Assembly (NCBI RefSeq): GCF_004114975.1
Contig: NZ_CP030051.1
Location: forward strand, 6,448,001-6,512,000
Direction of reading: 5' to 3'
Length of the DNA stretch: 64,000 nt
DNA from: Bradyrhizobium guangdongense
GTDB lineage: Bacteria > Pseudomonadota > Alphaproteobacteria > Rhizobiales > Xanthobacteraceae
The notes beneath the pieces were generated by a model that saw only the letters and a program-made list of their open reading frames with translations, made no database searches and was not told the DNA's origin. Numbering within the stretch: position 1 is the stretch's first letter; every line of letters starts with the position of its first letter. A program made the position numbers and the translations under genes. Shown one piece after another: positions 10,776 to 17,898 of this stretch.

Positions 10776-10922
10776 GCAAGCGATGTCGCAGCCTGCGTCC
10801 TCGAACGCAATCATCGGCATGCCGCCATCGCATCAACGGCAGCAAAAACAAGGAATTGGCGGATTCAGCGCCCCCGCTCTGGCGACATCGGCTCTAAAAC
10901 CAGTGTGCAGACAAGGGCTTCG

Positions 10923-10958
10923 AGCAAACGCTAGTTTGCTTTAATCTTGCCCTCCACC
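10923..10958 (+). other. candidate oriT: inverted repeat plus nic-like site
   Basis: A perfect 7-bp inverted repeat AGCAAAC/GTTTGCT (10923-10929 and 10934-10940) is followed directly by TTAATCTTGCCCTCC. In MOB-P plasmids such as RP4 an inverted repeat lies just before a nic site of the form ATCCTG/C; here ATCTTG/C has one difference. It lies about 150 bases upstream of the relaxase start, a common place for oriT. This is inference from pattern only. Confidence 0.35.
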
Positions 10959-11480
10959 GTAGCTTCGCCGATCATGCGCCAATCCACGCTAGATCACGAC
11001 TGCCATTCGAAAGAAAGTCTCAGCATCTGTGAGATTGATCGCGCAATGCCAAGCAATATCTCGACGTTGAGAGTACGTCTTCGCCAATACGAGTACATTC
11101 CAAGTTATCCGCAACGATCGAGTAATCAACGTAGGTCTCGCGATCTCCAACTGCACACATCCGGTTTTCCTTTCGCAAATTCGTAGCGCCAATCCGCGTC
11201 TCCGAGCTGCGAGGCAAATGCTCTAGCGGAAGCCAACGTCTGTCAACAAACAGTGTTGCGCCGGCAACATTCTGGCATCAACGACGCAGCGCAAAAGTCG
11301 GCGCGGAGCGTATACGGTTGTTGTCGGATGTCGTATAGCGATTGTTAGCACGGCCAAGACCCTGCCCAGGCCATGCCGCCGCCTCGGATGTTCACGAATG
11401 CTTCGATCGCCGGTAGGAGCACGCATGTGGTCATCGTGGTGGCGGCAAGATCTCCCCGTTGATCGCTTGGCCGCGCGATT

Positions 11481-11568
11481 TCCGGGCAGCGGGCGCGGTC
11501 AATGACGCGCTCACTTGGGAGCGCGCCGCGAAGCGGTCGAAGATCATTGACCGCGACCGTTGCCCGGA
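11481..11568. repeat. 25-bp imperfect inverted repeat with nested hairpin
   Basis: The arm at 11481-11505 and the arm at 11544-11568 are reverse complements with 23 of 25 positions matching. The 38-base loop itself contains CGCGCTC/GAGCGCG. The structure could be an RNA, a protein-binding site or part of a transfer origin. Confidence 0.6.
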
Positions 11569-11575
11569 ACACGAT

Positions 11576-11627
11576 GGCTCGCTTGCGGTCAGCAAGTGGT
11601 GGTGAACCACTTGCAGCGCTGCGAGCC
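11576..11627. repeat. nested hairpin next to the 25-bp inverted repeat
   Basis: An outer 7-bp pair GGCTCGC/GCGAGCC (11576-11582 and 11621-11627) encloses a perfect 9-bp pair GCAAGTGGT/ACCACTTGC (11592-11600 and 11606-11614) with a 5-base loop. A third hairpin CCAGGA/TCCTGG follows at 11715-11729. Clustering of three strong hairpins in 250 bases is unlikely to be chance. Confidence 0.55.
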
Positions 11628-11837
11628 GGGCAGGCGAAAACCACCCGCTTCGCCGAGCGGACGCCCACCCAAAGTAGCTCAGTCCTACATGACAGACGCA
11701 AGTGAGACTGTATCCCAGGATCGTCCTGGCGGTGGGACAAACGGAAGCCACTCCGCCGTTCGCTTGTCATCGTGCGCTATGCTGCGAAGGCCGCCACCAT
11801 CGATTGCGCCGGCGCTCCCATTGCATTCCCTAGCGGG

Positions 11838-12062
11838 ATGGCTCGCAACGATCCGCATCGAACCAAGCGCAAGCTGCCGACAACAGCGCAAGGCAGCGCG
11901 GCCGCCGGCCCCCTTCCGTCGACCTGCGATGGCGGTGATGACCCAGCCTGCGAAACCATCGCTGTCGTCGACGACTTACCGACAAAGATCGCCATATCTT
12001 CGCGCGAATTGGACGTCATTGACGCGTTCTTGGGACCGCTGCTCGATGACCTGCTCAAATGA
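11838..12062 (+). CDS. small protein encoded before the serine recombinase
   Basis: A 74-residue frame from the ATG at 11838; a GTG at 11772 in the same frame is an alternative. The N-terminus is basic and disordered, and the C-terminus reads ISSRELDVIDAFLGPLLDDLLK as an amphipathic helix. It ends 24 bases before the recombinase start and probably shares its transcript. Similar short genes precede large serine recombinases in related bacteria, in my recollection. It may be an accessory factor; function unknown. Confidence 0.5.
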   Translation: MARNDPHRTKRKLPTTAQGSAAAGPLPSTCDGGDDPACETIAVVDDLPTKIAISSRELDVIDAFLGPLLDDLLK

Positions 12063-12086
12063 TTTCGACTCGCGAAGGAGCCGTTC

Positions 12087-13820
12087 GTGAATTTGCAAAT
12101 GTCCATCCCCTCGCGTGCTGCACTCTACCTGCGAGTCTCGACCATGAGGCAGGCCGAAGTCGATCTCTCGATCCCTGACCAACGCTCGCAGACAGCCTCC
12201 TATTGTGAACGGCAAGGGTGGCAGGTCATCGCGGAGTATGTCGAGCCCGGCGCATCTGCGATGGACGACCAGCGCCCGGAATTCCAGCGCATGATTGAGC
12301 GCGCGTCCGACGACGATCGGCCCTTCGACGTTATCGTGGTGCACAGCTTTAGCCGTTTCTTCCGCGACGCGTTCGGGCTTGAGATGTACATCCGCCGGCT
12401 GGCCAAGTACGGGGTTCGGCTAGTGTCGATCACCCAGGAGTTGGGCGATGATCCCTCGCAAGTGATGATGCGGCAGGTGATCGCGCTGTTCGACGAATAT
12501 CAGAGCCGCGAGAACGCCAAGCATGTGCTGCGAGCGATGAAGGAGAACGCTCGTCAGGGCTTTTACAACGGCTCTCGCGTGCCACTCGGCTACACCGTCG
12601 CGGACGTCGAGAAACGTGGACACCGGACAAAAAAGCGCCTCATCATCGACCCTGTCGAAGCAGAGACTGTGCGGTTGATCTTCAAGCTCTACCTCAACGG
12701 TGAAGCAACGAGTGGGCCTCTTGGCGTCAAGGAGATTGCCAAAACCTTGAACACGCGCGGCATGCGAACGCGGCTCGGCGCGCGCTTTGGCGTGGGGCCG
12801 GTGCACAAGATCCTGACCAATCCAATCTATATCGGCGAGTGGCGCTTCAACCGGCGCCATGCAAAAACCGGACGCGAGAAACCGGTCACGGAAATCATCG
12901 CCGTGGAGGTGGCGTCCATCATCGAGCGCGCCGCCTTCGACGAAGTCCAGCGCACGCTCGTCGCGCGCAATCCACGAACGACGCCGCCAAGGGTGACCAC
13001 GGGACCGATTCTACTGACGGGGCTCGCGCACTGCGCTAGTTGCGGCAGCGCCATGACGATGCGCAGCGGAACCTCCAAAACCGGGCGAGTTTATCGATAC
13101 TACTCCTGCTCAGCTGCTGCACGTATGGGCAAGACCGCGTGTAAGGGGCGGTCGATCCCAATGGACAAGCTAGACCAGTTGGTGACCAGCCATATTGCCG
13201 ATCGTCTGCTGGTTCCAGATCGTATCACCGCTCTCCTTGCGGAAATCGTTCAGAAGCGAGCGGTGGCCGGTGGCGAAGTCCAGGACCGCATCGACCAATT
13301 GTCACGGCAGGCAAGGGCCGCTGAGGAAAAGCTCCGGCGCCTCTATGCCCTGGTCGAAGATGGCATCACGGATCTGGACGAGGTCTTGAAAGCTCGTCTT
13401 GCCGATATCAAGGCAGATCGAGATCAGGCGCAAAGCGCGCTTGACCGGATCAAAAGCCGATCGTCAACCGCGTGCATCGACCGGAGCAAAATCGAACGCT
13501 TCGGCTCCCTGATGCGCGAAAGCATAACCGCGGGCAGCGTTCCGTTCCGCAAATCCTATCTGCGCTCACTGATTGATGCGGTCGAGGTTGATGACCGCGT
13601 CATCCGTATTCACGGGTCAAAAACGACCCTCGAACAAGCCATTATGGCCGGCGATCAACCGGAAAGGAGGGTTCGCGGTTTTGTACGCAAATGGCGCTCC
13701 CTAGGGGAGGCAAAGCGCGACACGATAAGCCCAAGCAAAATCAGCACAAATCAGCTTGGCTGCTTCGTCTCTGCTACCATGAGGTGCTACCACCAGCAAG
13801 CCTTCACGAATATCTTCTGA
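12087..13820 (+). CDS. large serine recombinase with altered C-terminus
   Basis: A 577-residue protein. The resolvase catalytic domain (residues 10-150) has ALYLRVST with the catalytic Ser and FSRFFRD with an active-site Arg. A recombinase domain and a zinc-ribbon-like region (CASCGSAM...CSAAAR...C) follow, then a coiled coil near residues 400-460. The GTG at 12087 has AAGGAG 6 bases upstream. From codon 536 the frame enters the 17-bp tRNA-Glu repeat and then island DNA, so the last 42 residues (RSLGEAKRDT onward) are probably not native. Catalysis should be unaffected. Confidence 0.9.
   Translation: MNLQMSIPSRAALYLRVSTMRQAEVDLSIPDQRSQTASYCERQGWQVIAEYVEPGASAMDDQRPEFQRMIERASDDDRPFDVIVVHSFSRFFRDAFGLEMYIRRLAKYGVRLVSITQELGDDPSQVMMRQVIALFDEYQSRENAKHVLRAMKENARQGFYNGSRVPLGYTVADVEKRGHRTKKRLIIDPVEAETVRLIFKLYLNGEATSGPLGVKEIAKTLNTRGMRTRLGARFGVGPVHKILTNPIYIGEWRFNRRHAKTGREKPVTEIIAVEVASIIERAAFDEVQRTLVARNPRTTPPRVTTGPILLTGLAHCASCGSAMTMRSGTSKTGRVYRYYSCSAAARMGKTACKGRSIPMDKLDQLVTSHIADRLLVPDRITALLAEIVQKRAVAGGEVQDRIDQLSRQARAAEEKLRRLYALVEDGITDLDEVLKARLADIKADRDQAQSALDRIKSRSSTACIDRSKIERFGSLMRESITAGSVPFRKSYLRSLIDAVEVDDRVIRIHGSKTTLEQAIMAGDQPERRVRGFVRKWRSLGEAKRDTISPSKISTNQLGCFVSATMRCYHQQAFTNIF
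13692..13708. repeat. distal attachment repeat of the tRNA-Glu island
   Basis: TGGCGCTCCCTAGGGGA is identical over 17 bases, in the same orientation, to the 3' end plus CCA of the tRNA-Glu gene at 26397-26413. This is the duplicate left by site-specific integration and defines the far end of the island. Confidence 0.85.
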
Positions 13821-13824
13821 GGCA

Positions 13825-14343
13825 TCATCGCGGCTCAAAATGGCACGTCCCATCAAAGCCTTCTTCAGGCGGGCCAAACGCAGCAGCGAAGCCCATCGCG
13901 AGCTTGATTACGCGCACGGCATCCGGCCAGAGGCTCACACCGCGCTTCATGCCCTTCTCCCACGCGACAATGACGCCAGCGATGCGGATGAGCGAACCAT
14001 CACGGATGATGATGCCTTGCTTGAGAGCGTTACCTTTGGCATCGACCAGTTCTGGCTGCTTCTTAGGCGATGCGAAGATGAAGGCGATAGCGCCTTCCTT
14101 CGTCTCCTTCCAAGGAACATACATGTTCTTCGTATCAGCGAAGTTCAGGCCGATGAAGGTCTGAATTTCCTGCTGGAAGCGTTGCGTGTAGTCGTCAGAC
14201 GCAGTCGCCTCGGTCTTGTACTTGCCGTCCGCATAGTCACCCTCCATGTCGGGCTCAGACAGCTTCGGTCTACGCGCGGTCATCACTTCAGTCACGAACG
14301 GGACGTACTTGAAGGTTTTGTCATGCATCACGGAAGGCTCCAT
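13825..14343 (-). CDS. putative phage-type ssDNA-binding protein
   Basis: A 172-residue acidic protein with alternating strands (FKYVPFVTEVMTARRP, GKYKTEATASDDYTQRF, AIAFIFASPKK, GIIIRDGSLIRIAGVIVAW). Size, the KYKTEATASDDYTQRF helix and overall pattern recall the T7 gp2.5 / DUF2815-like single-stranded DNA-binding proteins of phages and satellites. The resemblance is weak and I mark the function as tentative. AAGGAT lies upstream of the ATG at 14343. It is the first gene inside the distal island boundary. Confidence 0.5.
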   Translation of the reverse strand: MEPSVMHDKTFKYVPFVTEVMTARRPKLSEPDMEGDYADGKYKTEATASDDYTQRFQQEIQTFIGLNFADTKNMYVPWKETKEGAIAFIFASPKKQPELVDAKGNALKQGIIIRDGSLIRIAGVIVAWEKGMKRGVSLWPDAVRVIKLAMGFAAAFGPPEEGFDGTCHFEPR

Positions 14344-14431
14344 TGAATCCTTCGCGAGGGTGGCACATCTCGTGGTTCAATCCTAAAGTCGGCTTTTGCA
14401 TTTTTATTACGCGCCAGTATACGGCTAGCTG

Positions 14432-16150
14432 CTAGGGCTTGGCTTGACGCTTTTGAACGTCGTTCAGCGTGGCAATAGTGCGTTCAAACGCCTCCTCGCA
14501 CCGCGCACAAAGGGATCGGAAGTGTGCAGCGAGCGACCCATGCTCTTTTAAAGCGCTCGCTTCTAGCTTCGCTCGTTCTCCGGTGTGATGCCCCGATACC
14601 TTGCTTCTCAGGTGGTGAAGTTCCTTGAGTGGTTCTGCGATTTGATCTGCCGTGAGGCTGTCTTCCGAACGAAGTATTTCCTGGATCAGCTTAAGGCTTT
14701 GCCATGAGTTTTCGAACTTAACGCCGGAAACACTTGCGAGCTTGCGAAGCTCAGTCGCCACAAAGCCCTCTACGAGCATTTGATCCAGAGCAAGCAACTC
14801 GTCGGCCCATTCCTTCGAAGATGTGGTGACGGGATAATGCACTCTATCGCGCACCTGTGTCCCTCGCGCTCGCCACCAAGCCGGAGAATTGCGATCAAGC
14901 TCCGAGACGGCATACCGCACCGATTGCAATGGATCGGGCTCGGTCGTCCATTCACCTTTGAAATCAGTTTGATAGGCTCGCTTCGAAATAGGCCCCTTGG
15001 GCCGTTCATTGTGAAGCTTCCAATGCTGCTGCTCTTTGAACGGGAGGTGCTGGAGATATCCTATGTAGGTATGGACTTGACCAGCTTCGTTGATGTCAAA
15101 CGTCTTCAAATGCCAAGAATTGCGGCACGTGATAGAACGGTCCGCCAAATCGTACTTGTCCGGGTCTGCTTTGTACTTGGTCAGAACGTCGGGACTGAAA
15201 AATGCAGGCGATATCTCGAACGGCTTGTCGGACTTCGTGAAATAGTTGCTCAACGCAGAAGGAGCGCAAGACCATTCAACGAGCCTCTCGTTTTTCCAGT
15301 CTTGGATTATGAAGGTCTCGTATTGACGGGCATTCGGGTCACTTTCTCGTTTCCATTCTTCGATCAATTCGTCGACGGTGACACTTGGTCTAAGAATTTG
15401 CCCACCGTGAATGTAGCTCCCAGTTCCCCCTGATAGCGCTGAGTTGTAGAAAAGATCGGGAGCGTCGAAGTGGCGCTCGGCATGGTCCCAATGGCTGAAC
15501 GATCCCGGTAGGAACCGCGTCAAATCGAATTTCCGATAAAGAGCGTATTCACCAACAGCCATAAATTCCGCTAGTGGCTTGGCCTTGATCAGCACGAGTG
15601 TCCTACTGCGGTCAAAATCGCTAGAGCCACGGTCGCAAAAAATCTTGATGACCTCCTCTAGGTCGCCCTCTGAATTTAGACGGCAATACGCGCTCCTCTC
15701 GGCAATGAAATGTAAGCCAAGCGAATGAACCAGCTTTTGGCTAAGCTCTATGGGGGCATCGTAGTTTGACATGCCCTCAAAGGACCGCCGAAACACTATC
15801 GGCTCCGCTCCATGAAGTGGGTGCCCGTCGGGCAGGTCGAAGGGCGGCTCAAGGTACATGCGATGTCCATGTCCTCCGCCCCACGCCTTCTGAATGCACC
15901 ACGTCTTATCGACGTAGAAACTAGTATCGTAGAGCTTGTCTTTGTCAGGGCTAACGAGGTTTGCTGCGCGGGCGAATATCGAGATTATCAGCAAGCTCTG
16001 GAAGCCAGCGTAGAGGATGACGGATTCGTCCTCCTCCTCTGTCAACAATCGCACGCCATCCCGTTCGGCCCCGACTAACCAATCCTTGTCGGCTCCAGAG
16101 GAGCTTACATGGACTGCGCTAAGGTGCTCATAGAACTTCCGCTCTTGCAT
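14432..16150 (-). CDS. 572-residue uncharacterised protein with HEPN-like motif
   Basis: I do not recognise the family. The start is placed at the ATG at 16150 (MQERKFYEHLSAVHV), because the longer frame to 16330 overlaps the divergent resolvase start. The protein is soluble, rich in aromatic residues, with many Trp and Tyr. Near the C-terminus LRSKVSGHH (Arg 515, His 521) fits the R-x4-6-H signature of HEPN nucleases and sits between predicted helices as in HEPN folds. Position in an island beside a helicase and a PIN nuclease suggests a defence role. This is inference. Confidence 0.7.
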   Translation of the reverse strand: MQERKFYEHLSAVHVSSSGADKDWLVGAERDGVRLLTEEEDESVILYAGFQSLLIISIFARAANLVSPDKDKLYDTSFYVDKTWCIQKAWGGGHGHRMYLEPPFDLPDGHPLHGAEPIVFRRSFEGMSNYDAPIELSQKLVHSLGLHFIAERSAYCRLNSEGDLEEVIKIFCDRGSSDFDRSRTLVLIKAKPLAEFMAVGEYALYRKFDLTRFLPGSFSHWDHAERHFDAPDLFYNSALSGGTGSYIHGGQILRPSVTVDELIEEWKRESDPNARQYETFIIQDWKNERLVEWSCAPSALSNYFTKSDKPFEISPAFFSPDVLTKYKADPDKYDLADRSITCRNSWHLKTFDINEAGQVHTYIGYLQHLPFKEQQHWKLHNERPKGPISKRAYQTDFKGEWTTEPDPLQSVRYAVSELDRNSPAWWRARGTQVRDRVHYPVTTSSKEWADELLALDQMLVEGFVATELRKLASVSGVKFENSWQSLKLIQEILRSEDSLTADQIAEPLKELHHLRSKVSGHHTGERAKLEASALKEHGSLAAHFRSLCARCEEAFERTIATLNDVQKRQAKP

Positions 16151-16310
16151 GGCCCGCCTTTCCCACTGCGCTCCCGGACCTTGTGGGCGTCCTGCGAAGC
16201 AAGCAAGCCATGCAATTCGGAATCCCCGGGATTCCAGAACGCATATTGTTCGTTGTGCACGAATTGATCTAACGTCCGTTACATCAAAATGTGTATGAGG
16301 GCTTTTGAAG

Positions 16311-17015
16311 GTGGCACAGGGAAAATTCATCTCCTATCTACGGGTCTCGACCGACAAGCAGGGCCGAAGTGGCCTTGGCATTGAAGCGCAGCGAGAAGCC
16401 GTCGCGAGCTACCTAAATGGCGGCCGATGGACACTCGTGGCTGAGTATGTCGAGACGGAGAGCGGGCGGAAGTCCGATAGACCAAAGCTCGCTGCGGCTC
16501 TCTCTCACGCTAAGGCCATCGGCGCGAAGATGGTCTTTGCGAAGCTCGACCGCCTCACACGTAACGTGGACCTGCTGCGCTCCCTCGTGGCGAGTGACGT
16601 TGACTTGGTATTCTGCGACCTCCCAAGCGTCCCTCCCGGCCCCATGGGCAAGTTCCTACTCACGCAGATGGCGTCTGTGGCAGAGCTTGAGGCTGGCTTG
16701 ATCGGGGAACGCACCAAGAAAGCGCTTGCCGCAGCAAAGGCGCGCGGGGTGAAGCTTGGCAATCCTAACGGCGCGCGTGCTCTCCGCGGGAAGCAAACCG
16801 GCAACGCTGAAGCAGTAGCCAGGATTAGGGAGAAGGCGGTACAGCGAGCAATGGACCTTCAAGGCATCATCGAGAACATCAAGCGCTCAGGCATCACAAG
16901 CGTTCGTGCCGTGACAGAAGAGCTTAACCGCCAGGGCATCAACGCGCCTCGTGGCGGCGAGTGGCACCCTACCGCCGTCGCGCGGCTCCTCAACCGCCTC
17001 CCCAAAGCCGCCTAG
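16311..17015 (+). CDS. small serine recombinase (resolvase/invertase type)
   Basis: A 234-residue protein. The catalytic domain starts ISYLRVSTDKQGRSGLGIEAQ, with the nucleophilic Ser in YLRVST, and has KLDRLTRN with the conserved Arg residues. After the long helix (ERTKKALAAAKARG) comes a C-terminal helix-turn-helix (SVRAVTEELNRQG). The GTG at 16311 follows GAGG by 10 bases. It diverges from the 572-residue unknown gene, with about 160 bases between them. It may resolve dimers or invert a segment of the island; no repeat pair was identified. Confidence 0.9.
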   Translation: MAQGKFISYLRVSTDKQGRSGLGIEAQREAVASYLNGGRWTLVAEYVETESGRKSDRPKLAAALSHAKAIGAKMVFAKLDRLTRNVDLLRSLVASDVDLVFCDLPSVPPGPMGKFLLTQMASVAELEAGLIGERTKKALAAAKARGVKLGNPNGARALRGKQTGNAEAVARIREKAVQRAMDLQGIIENIKRSGITSVRAVTEELNRQGINAPRGGEWHPTAVARLLNRLPKAA

Positions 17016-17035
17016 CCGCTGCACCGAGCACGCGC

Positions 17036-17146
17036 ATGCTGATCCAGATTGCCATAGCCGCCTTCATCCTCTCTGCTCTCATGCAGGACCGTACACTGAT
17101 CATTGGGAGCTTGGCCGGACTTGGTGCGGCTCTGTGCGTTAGTTAG
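17036..17146 (+). CDS. 36-residue membrane peptide
   Basis: From the ATG at 17036 the product is almost wholly hydrophobic: one or two short spans separated by MQDRT. It lies directly before the 78-residue membrane protein gene. The ribosome site is weak, so the call rests on hydrophobicity and spacing. Confidence 0.35.
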   Translation: MLIQIAIAAFILSALMQDRTLIIGSLAGLGAALCVS

Positions 17147-17152
17147 GAGCCA

Positions 17153-17389
17153 ATGATGTTCAGCGCTCAATCCTTTGCGTGGTGCAGTGTCGGCTTTGCG
17201 GTGCTAGCTGCGGCTCTTTGGGCTGCATCAGCGCTGGTCAATCTCCCGGTTGTTAGATCGACTTACGATGGCATTGATGGGCTTGAACCCTTCCAAGCCG
17301 CGATCAAGAAGGCTGCGCGCCTCAACATGCTCGCTGCGGCATCGGCGGCAATCTCTGCATTGTGCCAAGCCGTTTCGCTTGCTCTGTAG
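17153..17389 (+). CDS. small two-span membrane protein
   Basis: A 78-residue protein with hydrophobic segments near residues 8-30 and 57-77 separated by a polar loop (RSTYDGIDGLEPFQ). AGGAG lies 3 bases before the ATG at 17153 and 6 bases before an in-frame ATG at 17156. The type is common in Bradyrhizobium as a hypothetical inner-membrane protein. Function is unknown. Confidence 0.55.
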   Translation: MMFSAQSFAWCSVGFAVLAAALWAASALVNLPVVRSTYDGIDGLEPFQAAIKKAARLNMLAAASAAISALCQAVSLAL

Positions 17390-17898
17390 CCGCCCATTGA
17401 CTGAGAAGATCGCTAGCGAGGCATGAAAGCTCTCGCGCGCTCCGAAGCGCCCGCCCGCCTCTCTCGACGTCCGTCTGGCATATGGCAGCTCCCTTTGCCT
17501 CACGGGTCCCTGCCCATCGGCCGAATTGGCACGAACCCTGCGAAATGAGCTTCAAAATTAAGGGCTAAAGTCGCCGTTGTTGTTCGACCAAATCGGCGTG
17601 TGAAAGCTCGGGTCCCCTGCTGGCTCAATTAGGTTGAAGGGTCCCTCCAGCCTGGAGCCGCGAATTTGGTAGTAAGTTCGATCCGGCGAACGCGGAGACG
17701 AACTAGACAGGCGAGTGATCTGCGCAAGGAGCTATGGTTGTTGAAGGCGCCATGTATCCCTGATAGCGTGTAGGGATCGCTTATTGGTCAGGACAATTGT
17801 TGCGGCATCGAAGCGCACACGCTCATTGTTCGACACGCTCCTGCATCGGCAGCGACAATAGACGAAAGTAGAAATCCCTGCGGACAGGATCTGAATTC
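17390..17898. other. gap before the helicase module
   Basis: About 500 bases without a supported gene on either strand. The single minus-strand frames here have no family features. The promoter of the helicase/DUF2290 operon should lie in the last 150 bases, but I see no clear -35/-10 pair. Confidence 0.4.

Larger units (their letters stand above)
10776..11837. other. 1 kb gene-poor stretch between relaxase and recombinase
   Basis: No frame here looks like a real gene on either strand; several overlapping frames (11345-11770 minus, 11502-11705 plus) lie across strong hairpins and show no family features. The stretch holds a candidate oriT near 10923-10958 and clustered inverted repeats between 11481 and 11729. 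I infer a regulatory or transfer-origin region, possibly with decayed DNA. Confidence 0.5.

Noticed and set aside
11345..11770. overlapping frames of 106 and 141 residues on the minus strand
   Set aside because: They run straight through strong inverted repeats and have no family resemblance; long frames are common by chance in this GC-rich DNA.
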